Source of the DNA: Opitutus sp.
Lineage (GTDB): Bacteria > Verrucomicrobiota > Verrucomicrobiia > Opitutales > Opitutaceae
Direction: 5' to 3'
Assembly (NCBI GenBank): GCA_025361365.1
Contig: JANYAM010000189.1
Location: 1 to 54,332 of the forward strand
DNA length: 54,332 nt
Positions 16,063 through 24,259 of the stretch are shown piece by piece. Below the pieces are notes generated by a model, which made no database searches, was not told the origin of the DNA, and saw only the letters and a list, made by a program, of their open reading frames with translations. Within the stretch, counting starts at the first letter, position 1. Every line of letters begins with the position of its first letter. A program made the position numbers and the translations under genes.

Positions 16063-17466
16063 ATGACCGTCTCCGCCACCCACCTCGTCCTCCTGCCGAC
16101 CTACAACACCGGTCCGCGGCTGCGCGAAGTCGTAGCCGAGGTGCTGCGCCACTGGCAGCCGGTGCTGGTCGTCGTGGACGGCAGCACCGACGGCAGCGAA
16201 CAACCCATCCTGGAGTTGGCGAAAACCGAACCGGCCCTCACCGTGCTGGTGCTCCCCCACAATTCCGGCAAGGGCGCGGCCGTGCTCGCCGGCGCGCAGG
16301 CCGCCGCGGACCGCGGCTTCACCCATGCGCTGGTGATGGACGCGGACGGCCAACACCCGGCCGGCAGCATCGCGGAATTCATGGCCGCTTCACTCCGTGA
16401 ACCCGCCGTGCTCGTGCTGGGCCGGCCGGTCTTTCCCGCCAACATTCCCGCCGAGCGCTTGCACGGCCGGAAGCTCAGCGTCGGGCTCGTGCATTTCGAG
16501 CTGCTGGGCGCCGGCGTCGCCGACCCGCTGTTCGGGTTCCGCGTCTATCCGCTCGCGCCGCTGCTCGCCGTGCTCGGTCCGCGCCGCGGCGGACGCCGCT
16601 ACGACTTCGACACGGAAGCCGCCGTGCGGCTCGCCTGGGCCGGCGTGACGCCGCGCAACCTCGCGGCGCCGGTCCGTTATTTCTCCCGCGCCGAGGGCGG
16701 CGTGTCGCACTTCCATTATGTGCGCGACAACCTCACGCTGGTCTGGATGCACACCCGCCTCATCGTCGAACTGCTCTTCTGGCGCTGGCCCGCGCTGCTC
16801 CGGCACCGCCGGCAGTGGACGGCCGCGGGGGCGGCGCTGGCCGTCCTGCTCGTCTGCGCCACGCTGGGCCGCGCGGCCGAAGCCGATCCGTTGGTCAACC
16901 CGGAGCACCGGCTGCCGCCCGCGGCCCCGGCATGGAGCGACCTGGTCGAGACCTTTGCGCACCAGCCCGACACCGCCGCGGACTTCACTGAGCGCCGGCA
17001 ATTCCCCTTCAAGAAGGATCCGGTCGAACTGCAGGGTGAGGTGCGCGTCTCCGTCGCGCGCGGCCTGAGCCTCCACTATCTGGTGCCCGAGGAACGCACG
17101 GTGATCCTGGACGAACAGGGCATGCTGATCCGGGCGCGCGCCGGGGAAAAAGCCCCGCCGGCCGATCCGCGCGCCACCGCCGCCAACGAGGCGCTGCGGC
17201 ACATCCTGCGCTTCGAGTTCGCCGCCTTGGAGAAGGATTTCGAGCTCTACGGCCAGCGCGACGGCGTCGCCTGGACCCTCGCGCTCGTTCCGCGCACCGC
17301 CGCGCTGCGCGGGAGCATCGGCCGGATCACCGTCACCGGCGGGGCCGCCGCGATCCACCGGATCGAGCTGCGCCGCTCGGCGAAACAGGTCATCGAGATC
17401 CTCATCGCCCCGCCCCGTCCGCCGGCGGCGTTCACGGCCGAGGAACTGAGAACGTATTTCCGCTGA
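16063..17466 (+). CDS. Family-2 glycosyltransferase fused to a periplasmic LolA-like domain
   Basis: 467 residues in two parts. Residues 1-245 form a GT2 domain with the nucleotide-sugar motifs VVDGSTDGS and VMDADGQHP, and GRRYDFDTEA. Residues 253-270 form a hydrophobic segment (GAALAVLLVCATLG) that looks like a former signal peptide. Residues about 288-467 are LolA-like: TAADFTERRQFPF, then PVELQGEVRVSV and the acceptor pattern LHYLVPEERTVILDEQG. The topology would be GT in the cytoplasm and LolA in the periplasm. In related clusters these are separate genes. There is no internal start with a ribosome site, so it appears to be a true fusion. It precedes the exporter by 3 nt. Confidence 0.86.
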   Translation: MTVSATHLVLLPTYNTGPRLREVVAEVLRHWQPVLVVVDGSTDGSEQPILELAKTEPALTVLVLPHNSGKGAAVLAGAQAAADRGFTHALVMDADGQHPAGSIAEFMAASLREPAVLVLGRPVFPANIPAERLHGRKLSVGLVHFELLGAGVADPLFGFRVYPLAPLLAVLGPRRGGRRYDFDTEAAVRLAWAGVTPRNLAAPVRYFSRAEGGVSHFHYVRDNLTLVWMHTRLIVELLFWRWPALLRHRRQWTAAGAALAVLLVCATLGRAAEADPLVNPEHRLPPAAPAWSDLVETFAHQPDTAADFTERRQFPFKKDPVELQGEVRVSVARGLSLHYLVPEERTVILDEQGMLIRARAGEKAPPADPRATAANEALRHILRFEFAALEKDFELYGQRDGVAWTLALVPRTAALRGSIGRITVTGGAAAIHRIELRRSAKQVIEILIAPPRPPAAFTAEELRTYFR

Positions 17467-17469
17467 CCG

Positions 17470-19815
17470 ATGACCTTCCGCCGCCGCCAACTCCTGGGCT
17501 GGAGCGTCCTTGCCGGCGCGGCACTGCTCGGCGGCGCGTGGCTGCTGCAGCTCGATTACGGCCGGAAGATTTCCAGCGACGTCCTCGATCTCATCCCCGT
17601 CGACGAGCGGGCGCCGGAGTTGACGCTGGTTCGCTCGCTCGCCAGCCAGGCGGAGGCCCGGACGATGTTCTTCGAGCTGACGACGAACGGCCAACCCGCT
17701 CCCGCCGCCGCAACGGCCCGCTTCGCCACCGAGCTGGGCCGCGATCCGGCCTTCGACCAGGTCGTGGCCATGAATGATCCCGCCATGCGCGAATCGCTCG
17801 GCCGCGAACTGTTTGCGCAGCGCTTCACGCTGTTGTTTCCCCTCTGGTTGGGTGAACGCACCTCCGCCTATGCCCGCACGAGTGGCGAGCCCGCGGGATT
17901 TTCCGACTGGCTGGCGAAGGACACCGCCGCCGCGCTCGGGCGGTTTCTGTCCACCCCCGAGGCGCTGGCTTTCCAGGAAGTTATTCCATCTGACCCGCTG
18001 CTGCTGCTGCCCGGCGCCGTCGACCGCTTGAAGGATGGCCTGTCGCTGGTCCAACCCGCGGCCACGTCCGCCCACCCGCCCGCGCTGGTGTGGGCGCGGC
18101 TCGCCGCTTCGCCGCTCAGCGAGGCGGGCCAGGCCCCGGCGTTCGCCGCGATCGAGCGCGCCGCCGCGACGGTGCGGGCGGAACACCCGGGCTTCGCCGT
18201 CGCCTATTCCGGCGTGAACCGTTTCGCCGCCGCCAGCCGGGCGCGGATCGAGCACGAGGTCACGTGGCTCAACGCGCTTTCGCTCGCGGCCGTGCTGGCC
18301 GTGGCGTTCCTCTTCATCCGCGGCGTGCATCGCGGCCTGCACCTCCTACCCGTCGTCGGCCTGTCGATCCTCGGCGCCTGGGTGGGCGCGACCCTCGTCT
18401 TCGACCGGCTGCACATCATGGTGTTCGTGGTCGGGTCGCTGCTGACCGGCGTCGCGATCGACTACGGCTTCTATCTCTTCATGCAGCCGCCGGCCGGGCC
18501 CAACGAGGATTACTGGGCCAAGGTCCGCCGCCTGGCCAAGCCGCTGCTCGCGAGCTGCCTCACGACCGTCGCCGGTTTCGCGCTGCTGCTTTTCTCGGAG
18601 CTGCCCTTTATCCGCCAGCTCGGCGTCTTTGTCGGCGCCGGCCTGCTCTGCGCGCTGGCGGCGGCGGTGGTTTATTTCTCCACGGTTAAAAATCCTTTCC
18701 TCGAGACCCGCACCTTCCGGGGCGGGGCGGCGCTGCCGGACGGCGTGCGCCGCGGGCTGCGCCGGCTGCTCATCGCGGTCTGGATCGTCGCGCTGCCGGG
18801 ACTGGCGCTGCTGCAGTGGAAGGACGACATCCGCGAACTGGACATCCCTTCACCCGAGCTCAAGCGCGAGCATGCCCGCATCAGCGCCCTGTTCGGCGAA
18901 GAGGACGACAAGACCGTTTACCTCACCTACGGCAGCAGCGTCGCCGAGGCGCGCGCTGCGCTGGCCAAGCTCGAGGCCTGGCTCGCCTCCGCCGAGGGCG
19001 GCCGCACGCCGGGCATCGGGCTTGGCGCCGTGGTGCCGACTGCGGAAGCGCATGCCGCCGCGGTCCGCTTTGCACGGGAGCATCCGGAATTTTCCGACCG
19101 ACTGCGCGCGGCGTTGACCGCGGGCGGTTTTGACGCGACGGAATTTGCGCCGTTCTTCGACGCCTACGCCCGGCACGTCGCGAGCGCCGCGGACGCCGAC
19201 TACGAATCAGCCCTCGCCGGCCTGCAGGCGAAGCTCACGGGGCCGATCGGTCTGCTGCTGCACACCGGCCAGCCGCTGAGCTGGTTCGTCACCCTCGTGC
19301 GCACGGCGCCCGCGCTAGCGCCGCCGGCCGAGACCCGCACCGTCAGCTCCGGCCAGCTGCAGACGCTCAACCGGCTTTTCAGCCGCTACCGCCAATCCGC
19401 GCTGGGGCTGAGCCTGACGGGTCTCGCGATCGTCGGCGCCGGCGTGTTCCTCACCTACGGCTGGCGCGATGGCGCGCGGATTTTCGCCATCCCGTGCGGG
19501 GCGTGCCTCGGCCTGTTCGGCCTGTTCGGCTGGTTCGGGCATCCGCTCAACCTGTTCCACCTGCTCGGCGCCTTCCTCGGCGTGTGCCTTACGCACAATT
19601 ACTCGATCTTCTCCGCCACCTCGGCCTACAGTCACGAGCCGCCGCCGGTGTCGGTGCGGTTGTCCGCGCTAACGGCCGCCGCCTCCTTCGGCGTGCTCGC
19701 CCTCAGCGGCATCCCGGTGGTGCGCGCACTCGGCTCGACCGTGGCGCTGATGGTGGTCGTCGCGCTGCTAGTGATCGAATTCGAGCATCTGGCGGGACTC
19801 GGAAAAAAACCATGA
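17470..19815 (+). CDS. MMPL/RND-superfamily exporter
   Basis: 781 residues with the RND/MMPL layout: one N-terminal membrane segment (about 8-25), a large periplasmic loop, then five more membrane segments, and a repeat of this pattern (about 12 in total). Typical features are GVAIDYGFYLFM with the family acidic residue in transmembrane segment 4, and GVCLTHNYSIF at the equivalent site in the second half. In xanthomonadin and aryl-polyene clusters this protein moves the lipid-linked polyene across the inner membrane, and the fused LolA domain of the preceding gene would receive it. It overlaps the ligase start (ATGA). Confidence 0.92.
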   Translation: MTFRRRQLLGWSVLAGAALLGGAWLLQLDYGRKISSDVLDLIPVDERAPELTLVRSLASQAEARTMFFELTTNGQPAPAAATARFATELGRDPAFDQVVAMNDPAMRESLGRELFAQRFTLLFPLWLGERTSAYARTSGEPAGFSDWLAKDTAAALGRFLSTPEALAFQEVIPSDPLLLLPGAVDRLKDGLSLVQPAATSAHPPALVWARLAASPLSEAGQAPAFAAIERAAATVRAEHPGFAVAYSGVNRFAAASRARIEHEVTWLNALSLAAVLAVAFLFIRGVHRGLHLLPVVGLSILGAWVGATLVFDRLHIMVFVVGSLLTGVAIDYGFYLFMQPPAGPNEDYWAKVRRLAKPLLASCLTTVAGFALLLFSELPFIRQLGVFVGAGLLCALAAAVVYFSTVKNPFLETRTFRGGAALPDGVRRGLRRLLIAVWIVALPGLALLQWKDDIRELDIPSPELKREHARISALFGEEDDKTVYLTYGSSVAEARAALAKLEAWLASAEGGRTPGIGLGAVVPTAEAHAAAVRFAREHPEFSDRLRAALTAGGFDATEFAPFFDAYARHVASAADADYESALAGLQAKLTGPIGLLLHTGQPLSWFVTLVRTAPALAPPAETRTVSSGQLQTLNRLFSRYRQSALGLSLTGLAIVGAGVFLTYGWRDGARIFAIPCGACLGLFGLFGWFGHPLNLFHLLGAFLGVCLTHNYSIFSATSAYSHEPPPVSVRLSALTAAASFGVLALSGIPVVRALGSTVALMVVVALLVIEFEHLAGLGKKP

Positions 19816-21134
19816 GCCGCGCGCTGCTCCAAGCCTGGACGAAAACCCTGCGCCGGCACGGCGCGGACCGCGCCATCGTGGAGGCGGCCGGCGGCACCGC
19901 GGTGACCTTCAGCGAACTGGACGTCCGCGCCGGCGCCTGGCTGCACCGGCACGCGCCGGACCCGGCGCGGCTGCGCGGCCGGGCCGTGGTCTTCGCTGCG
20001 CCCAACGGCGTCGGCTGGGTCGAAGTTTTCCTCGGCCTGCTCAAGGCCGGCGCGGTCGCGGTGCCGCTCGATGCCGGCGAACCCCCGGCGGCGCAGCGCC
20101 GACTCGCGGAGTCGTTGCACGCCGCCGGCTGGTGGGATGGCACGAGGCTGGTGGCCCTGCCGGGCGCGAAACGTTACCGCGACCCGGCGATCTGCATCGT
20201 CAAGCTGACCTCCGGCACGACCGGCCAGCCGCGCCAGCTGGCCTTCACGGACAAGCAGCTGCTGGTCGACACCCGGCAGATCACGGCGACGATGGGCTTC
20301 GGGCGGCGCGACCTGAACTACGCGTTGATCCCCTTCGGCCATTCCTACGGCCTCGCCAGCCTCGTGGTGCCGCTGCTCGCGCAGGGCGTGCCGTTGGTCG
20401 GCGGCACCGCGCCGTTGCCGCACGCCATCGCCGCGGATTTCGCCCGGTGGCGGCCGACCGTGTTTCCCGGCGTGCCGGCGATGTGGCGGGCGCTGGCGGC
20501 CTCGGACCTCACGCTGCCCGGCCTGCGCCTCGCCATTTCCGCCGGCGCCCCGCTGCCACCGGAAGTGGCGCGGGATTTCGCCGCCCGCCTCGGCCAGCGC
20601 GTGCACAGTTTCTACGGCTCAAGTGAAACGGGCGGCATCAGCTATGACCGGACCGGCGACGGCGCACTCGCGGGCAACGTCGGTCGGGCCCTGCGCGGGG
20701 TGAAACTCACCGCGCGGCCGGGCCAGCGGTTGCAGGTGAGCAGTGCCGCCGTGCTGAGCCACGGCAACCGCCACCCCGGCCGCTGGATCATGCCGGACCG
20801 CGTGCAACTGGCGGCGAGCGGCACCGTGACGCTGCTGGGCCGCCGCGGGAAGACGGTGAAGATCGCCGGCCGGCGCGTGAATCTCGCCGAGGTGTCCGAC
20901 CGGCTGCGGCGTTTGCCGGACGTGCGCGAAGTATGGGTGGGCGCCAGTCCCGGGGCCGAGCCGGTGCTCGGCGCTGTGGTCGCCACCAGGCGGAGCGCGG
21001 CCGACCTGCGGGCCGCGTTGCTCGCCGACACGGCGCCCTGGAAAATTCCCAAGAAACTGATCACTGTCACCGCCCTGCCCCTGACCGCCCGCGGCAAGAC
21101 CGACACGCGGGCGCTGCTGGCGATGACGTTCTGA
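19812..21134 (+). CDS. Acyl/aryl AMP-ligase (ANL family)
   Basis: 440 residues, compact for the adenylate-forming family. The P-loop LTSGTTGQP (132-140), YGSSETGG (268-275) and the C-terminal catalytic Lys429 (ARGKTDTRAL) are present. The expected reaction activates an aryl acid, probably 3- or 4-hydroxybenzoate, with ATP and loads it onto an ACP. This assignment follows from the adjacent chorismatase. It is the last gene of the operon. Its stop codon abuts the stop of the convergent chorismatase gene within TGATCA. Confidence 0.88.
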   Translation: MSRALLQAWTKTLRRHGADRAIVEAAGGTAVTFSELDVRAGAWLHRHAPDPARLRGRAVVFAAPNGVGWVEVFLGLLKAGAVAVPLDAGEPPAAQRRLAESLHAAGWWDGTRLVALPGAKRYRDPAICIVKLTSGTTGQPRQLAFTDKQLLVDTRQITATMGFGRRDLNYALIPFGHSYGLASLVVPLLAQGVPLVGGTAPLPHAIAADFARWRPTVFPGVPAMWRALAASDLTLPGLRLAISAGAPLPPEVARDFAARLGQRVHSFYGSSETGGISYDRTGDGALAGNVGRALRGVKLTARPGQRLQVSSAAVLSHGNRHPGRWIMPDRVQLAASGTVTLLGRRGKTVKIAGRRVNLAEVSDRLRRLPDVREVWVGASPGAEPVLGAVVATRRSAADLRAALLADTAPWKIPKKLITVTALPLTARGKTDTRALLAMTF

Positions 21135-22058
21135 TCAGCGGAGGCCAGGGACGCCGAAGAGCGAGGCCTCAATCTCGACCCGCAGCGCGGTGCGGCAGAT
21201 GTCGGCCTGCACGTAGGAGACCCGATCCGTGTCCGTCAGGAACTGCTCCTGCAAAAGGGCGGCGACCATCGGCTGGTCCGCCGCGTGGCGGAGGTAAATC
21301 TTGAAATGGCGCGTGGCGCCGGAGCCGGCGGCCAGGCCCGGCCCCAGCCCACAGGCCGCGGAGAGCGCCGCCAGGTTTTCGAGCGCGCACTCCAGTTGCA
21401 GGCGCGTGCTGTGCGGGGCGATCGTGGCATGGCCGCGGATCGCCGCGGTGCCGGAAATGAAAACCGTGGCGGACTCCGGTCCCGCCACCACCGTCGCCCG
21501 GGCGAAGCTCGGCGCCCGCGGACCGTAGTCCGGCGGATAATCGTAGGCCGGCACCTGCAGCGGATTCTCGACGTGGCGCAGCGCCCCGGGGCAGGCGGCG
21601 AAGGCGACCGTCAGCGTCGCCGCCTTGCTGCCCACCGCGGACGCGGACGGCAGGAGGACCTTGAACCCGCGGCCGTAGTGTTGCTCGAAGGCCAGCGAGC
21701 GGCCGCGGCAGAAAGCCCGGTAATTCTCCAGCCCCTCCGGGCCCGTCTCATTGATGGCCGGGATGTAATTCCAGATCCGGGCGAGATGCTGCCCCCGCGT
21801 GGCGACGAAAATATCGCGGTAGAGATCGTGCGCGGCGATTTCCAAGCCGGCCCCAAACGGCACCGTGGCGGCCCCGAGCAACCAGCCCTGCGCCTCGAAC
21901 AGCGCCAGCACCCCCACCCGGCCGGCCGGCCGCGCCGCGCCGAATAATTCCTCCACCGTCTCACCCGCGAGCACCGGCAGCCCGGCGTCGAAAACGCCGG
22001 TGCCGTCCGCCCCCAGGGTGATGCGCAACGGCGGTAGTTCGGCGGTGGCGGTCGTCAT
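21135..22058 (-). CDS. Chorismatase-family enzyme (XanB2/Hyg5/FkbO-like), makes hydroxybenzoate
   Basis: 307 residues from the ATG at 22058; the longer reading frame upstream is a shadow of the next gene. The family hallmark RIWNYIPAIN (94-103) and YRAFCRGRSLAFEQHYG (113-129) are clear, as is GTAAIRGHAT in the C-terminal half. Members cleave chorismate to 3-hydroxybenzoate (Hyg5, XanB2), 4-hydroxybenzoate (XanB2) or a dihydroxy-diene acid (FkbO). XanB2 supplies the starter for xanthomonadin. Which product this enzyme makes cannot be read with certainty. It stands convergent to the biosynthetic operon and is followed upstream by a TVP38 gene in the same orientation. Confidence 0.88.
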   Translation of the reverse strand: MTTATAELPPLRITLGADGTGVFDAGLPVLAGETVEELFGAARPAGRVGVLALFEAQGWLLGAATVPFGAGLEIAAHDLYRDIFVATRGQHLARIWNYIPAINETGPEGLENYRAFCRGRSLAFEQHYGRGFKVLLPSASAVGSKAATLTVAFAACPGALRHVENPLQVPAYDYPPDYGPRAPSFARATVVAGPESATVFISGTAAIRGHATIAPHSTRLQLECALENLAALSAACGLGPGLAAGSGATRHFKIYLRHAADQPMVAALLQEQFLTDTDRVSYVQADICRTALRVEIEASLFGVPGLR

Positions 22059-22093
22059 GCGGGTTGGTGGCAGGGTTGATGTGGCGGGGCAAA

Positions 22094-22792
22094 TCAATCC
22101 CGCGCGGCGACCGCGGCCACGCGCCGGGCCGTGCGTTGCCGCAGCAATTGCAACGCCGCCACGCTGATCACGAGGACGCCCATGGCCACGAAGGCCAGCC
22201 GGCCGTTGCCTTCCATGACCGCCTCGCCGCCCGCGACGATGGCCACGATGTAGCCGGCCATCACCAGCAGGGAGACGACCAGATACGGCACCAGCGGCAC
22301 GCGGATCAGCCCGAGCAAATAGCTTTGCACCCAGAACGGCGGCCCCGGGGTCAGGCGCACGATCAGCGCCAGCTGCCACGCCCCGCCGGCCGGCGTGTCG
22401 GGCAAGCTGAAGCCGCACCAGGCCAGCAGCCGGCTCACGAGCGGACGCAGCGCACGGTTCGCCAGCCAGTAGGTCAGCAGCAGGTTGAAAAGCACCGCAG
22501 TCAAGGACCAGCCAATCACTGCGGTGGTTCCCAAGGTCGGCCCAAACACCGGGCCGGCGGCCAGCGTGAACGCCATCAGCGGGAAACCCGCGGCCGGCAG
22601 CAGCGCCATCGCCACGAAGAAAACCCCCGGGCCCGCCTCGCGCAGCGCCAGGATCACGGTGTTGACCGCCGCGCGCAGGTCGTAATGCAGCGCCACCAAG
22701 ACCGCGATGCCCGCGCCCGCGGCCAGGCCGGCGAGGAGCAGGAGGTGTCTTTTTTTCCAGCGACGGGCGGGAGGGGACGGAAGGGTTTCCAT
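22094..22792 (-). CDS. TVP38/TMEM64-family integral membrane protein
   Basis: 232 residues with about six membrane segments. The start at 22792 was chosen to match the basic N-terminus METLPSPPARRWKKR before the first segment. The family core is visible as FPLMAFTLAAGPVFGPTLGT followed by LLTYWLANR and RLTPGPPFWVQSYLLGL. These proteins (DedA/VTT-domain superfamily) are scramblase-like or transport proteins. It ends 35 nt before the chorismatase gene, likely its operon partner. A role in lipid or polyene precursor traffic is an inference from location. Confidence 0.87.
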   Translation of the reverse strand: METLPSPPARRWKKRHLLLLAGLAAGAGIAVLVALHYDLRAAVNTVILALREAGPGVFFVAMALLPAAGFPLMAFTLAAGPVFGPTLGTTAVIGWSLTAVLFNLLLTYWLANRALRPLVSRLLAWCGFSLPDTPAGGAWQLALIVRLTPGPPFWVQSYLLGLIRVPLVPYLVVSLLVMAGYIVAIVAGGEAVMEGNGRLAFVAMGVLVISVAALQLLRQRTARRVAAVAARD

Positions 22793-22845
22793 GAACGGGA
22801 CACTATGCCGGGCCGGCGCACTCAAGGTCAAAGGAAGATGTTTTA

Positions 22846-22918
22846 GCCACGAAGGATCACAAGGATCGCAGAGATCAAGCCATGCATTTTCTTTGCGAGC
22901 TTTGTGATCCTTCGTGGC
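22846..22918. repeat. 9-bp-periodic hairpin repeat, copy A (upstream of GxxExxY gene)
   Basis: GCCACGAAGGATCACAA (22846-22862) and its exact inverse (22902-22918) form a 17-bp stem. Each arm is built of degenerate 9-bp units (GCCACGAAG, GATCACAAG, GATCGCAGA...). A nearly identical copy in the same orientation lies at 23369-23433, so the pair brackets the small gene between them. Confidence 0.9.
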
Positions 22919-23000
22919 CAACCCTCGGAATTAAACCACCCGGAAACAGGTGAAACCATGCACTGAGAAATAGGCGATCCAGGCTCATTTTTCTGTTCTT

Positions 23001-23369
23001 ATGCAAAGCATCAACGAACTATGCGACATCGTGCGGCAAACCGCGTTTGCCATCCATGTTTACCACGGGCACGGCCATCTGGAGAAGGTCTATGAAAATG
23101 CCCTGGCCCATCGACTCGGAAAGGCCGGATTGAAGGTCGTGCCGCAAGCGCCGCTTCAGGTTCACGACGAGGATGGCACCCTGCTCGGCGACTACTTCTC
23201 CGATCTCCTGGTCGAAGATACGCTATTGGTGGAATTGAAAGCCTGCCGTGCCCTGGCGGACGAGCATGTGGCTCAACTGCTCGGTTATCTCAAATCGGCG
23301 CGACGAACCCATGGTTTGCTGGTCAATTTTGGCAGCTACAAATTCGAAATCAGGAAATACATTCTTTAG
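23001..23369 (+). CDS. GxxExxY protein, PD-(D/E)xK nuclease-like
   Basis: 122 residues from the ATG at 23001. The signature is G25-HL-E28-KV-Y31, and further on D68, E78 and K80 in SDLLVEDTLLVELKA form the D-x9-ExK arrangement of PD-(D/E)xK nuclease-like folds. Members are small, multi-copy proteins in Verrucomicrobia and other environmental bacteria, of unknown function. The TAG stop codon is supplied by the first bases of the downstream repeat (23369). The gene is bracketed by two same-orientation copies of an inverted repeat. A second family member is at 36430. Confidence 0.9.
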   Translation: MQSINELCDIVRQTAFAIHVYHGHGHLEKVYENALAHRLGKAGLKVVPQAPLQVHDEDGTLLGDYFSDLLVEDTLLVELKACRALADEHVAQLLGYLKSARRTHGLLVNFGSYKFEIRKYIL

Positions 23370-23433
23370 CCACGAAGGATCACAGAGATCAAGCCATGGC
23401 ATTTTCTTTGCGAGCCTTGTGATCCTTCGTGGC
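23369..23433. repeat. 9-bp-periodic hairpin repeat, copy B (downstream of GxxExxY gene)
   Basis: GCCACGAAGGATCACA (23369-23384) pairs exactly with TGTGATCCTTCGTGGC (23418-23433). It is the same element as 22846-22918 but lacks an 8-nt block (AGGATCGC). It starts inside the stop codon of the GxxExxY gene. Confidence 0.9.
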
Positions 23434-23520
23434 AAAATAATCCGAGGTCAAAAAGCCCACGTATGCGCATTGACGCCCCGGCACCGGCACGCACGCTGCC
23501 TGCAGCTGTCAACCCACGCC

Positions 23521-24111
23521 ATGTCTCCCTTGATCAAGTCACTCCTGTTGGGTTCCCTCCTCGCGCTCGCGGCCCGCGCGGCCGAGCCCGCGCCGCTGGC
23601 GCCGTGGGCCACCAGCGCGCTGAACGTCGAGTCGGGCGTGCTCTGGGAAATCGGCACCGGCACCACCATCGCCTACCGGCTCGTGCCGACACAGCTGGCG
23701 TGGCGCTCGAAGGCCGCTCTCGATCATGTCTTCGCCGACGGCTCGCGGATCGTCGTCCGCCACCGGCTGGCGCTGATCGGCACCTGGATCGAAAACGGGC
23801 CGGAGTCGCATTACGTCGGTTTCTCCGGTTCGCCCTCCGTCGAGTGGTGGGACCCGAGCGGCCGGTGGTCGCTGTTCACCGGCTCCGGCGGCGGCGCCGG
23901 GTTGATTGACTCACGCGGCGTCCGCTGGGGCCAGGGCCAGGACTTCACGTTCAACTGGTTCATCCGCGGCGGTCTCGAGCACGTCACGGCCAAGGACCAG
24001 CGGTTCAGCGCCGGTATCATGTATCAGCACATGTCGAATGGCGGGCAAACGAAGCCCAATCCCGGCATCGACGCGCTGGGCTTCACGCTCGGCTATTCCT
24101 GGGTGTTCTGA
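23521..24111 (+). CDS. PagL-like lipid A 3-O-deacylase (acyloxyacyl hydrolase family)
   Basis: 196 residues starting at 23521 with a signal peptide (about 1-21). The C-terminal part alternates into beta strands and ends in Tyr-Ser-Trp-Val-Phe, as in outer-membrane barrels. The active-site region YQHMSNGGQTKPNPGID carries His170 and Ser172, the PagL catalytic pair, with a downstream NPGID. Such enzymes trim an acyl chain from lipid A in the outer membrane and so change surface properties. The next gene is a polysaccharide deacetylase. Confidence 0.88.
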   Translation: MSPLIKSLLLGSLLALAARAAEPAPLAPWATSALNVESGVLWEIGTGTTIAYRLVPTQLAWRSKAALDHVFADGSRIVVRHRLALIGTWIENGPESHYVGFSGSPSVEWWDPSGRWSLFTGSGGGAGLIDSRGVRWGQGQDFTFNWFIRGGLEHVTAKDQRFSAGIMYQHMSNGGQTKPNPGIDALGFTLGYSWVF

Positions 24112-24139
24112 GCGGGAAAGAAAATACCGGCAGAGGGCC

Positions 24140-24232
24140 CCACGAAATACACTGAACACCCGAAAAGATATCTCGTGATGACGGCCGGCTCCTCTGCACT
24201 GTATCATTTCGTGTCTTTAGTGTATTTCGTGG
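24140..24232. repeat. 9-bp-periodic hairpin repeat (empty), CCACGAAATACACT ends
   Basis: CCACGAAATACACT (24140-24153) and its inverse AGTGTATTTCGTGG (24219-24232) enclose a partly matching interior. The arms show 9-bp units such as CCACGAAAT and ACACTGAAC. It contains no ORF. It is the same family as 29994-30066. Confidence 0.85.
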
Positions 24233-24259
24233 TGACTAATCCGATTGGATCATAGCCCC

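Noticed and set aside
16390-18342. 650-residue minus-strand frame opposite the glycosyltransferase and exporter
   Set aside because: Antisense to two well-supported genes; no recognisable domain.
19494-21134. Extended 546-residue version of the AMP-ligase
   Set aside because: The extra N-terminus is an Arg-rich out-of-frame reading of the exporter gene; the ATGA overlap start at 19812 fits the family.
21135-22418. 427-residue version of the chorismatase
   Set aside because: The first 120 residues are a shadow of the TVP38 gene; the family start is at 22058.
22846-23433. Insertion sequence or composite transposon
   Set aside because: No transposase and no target-site duplication can be seen; described instead as repeats bracketing a gene.
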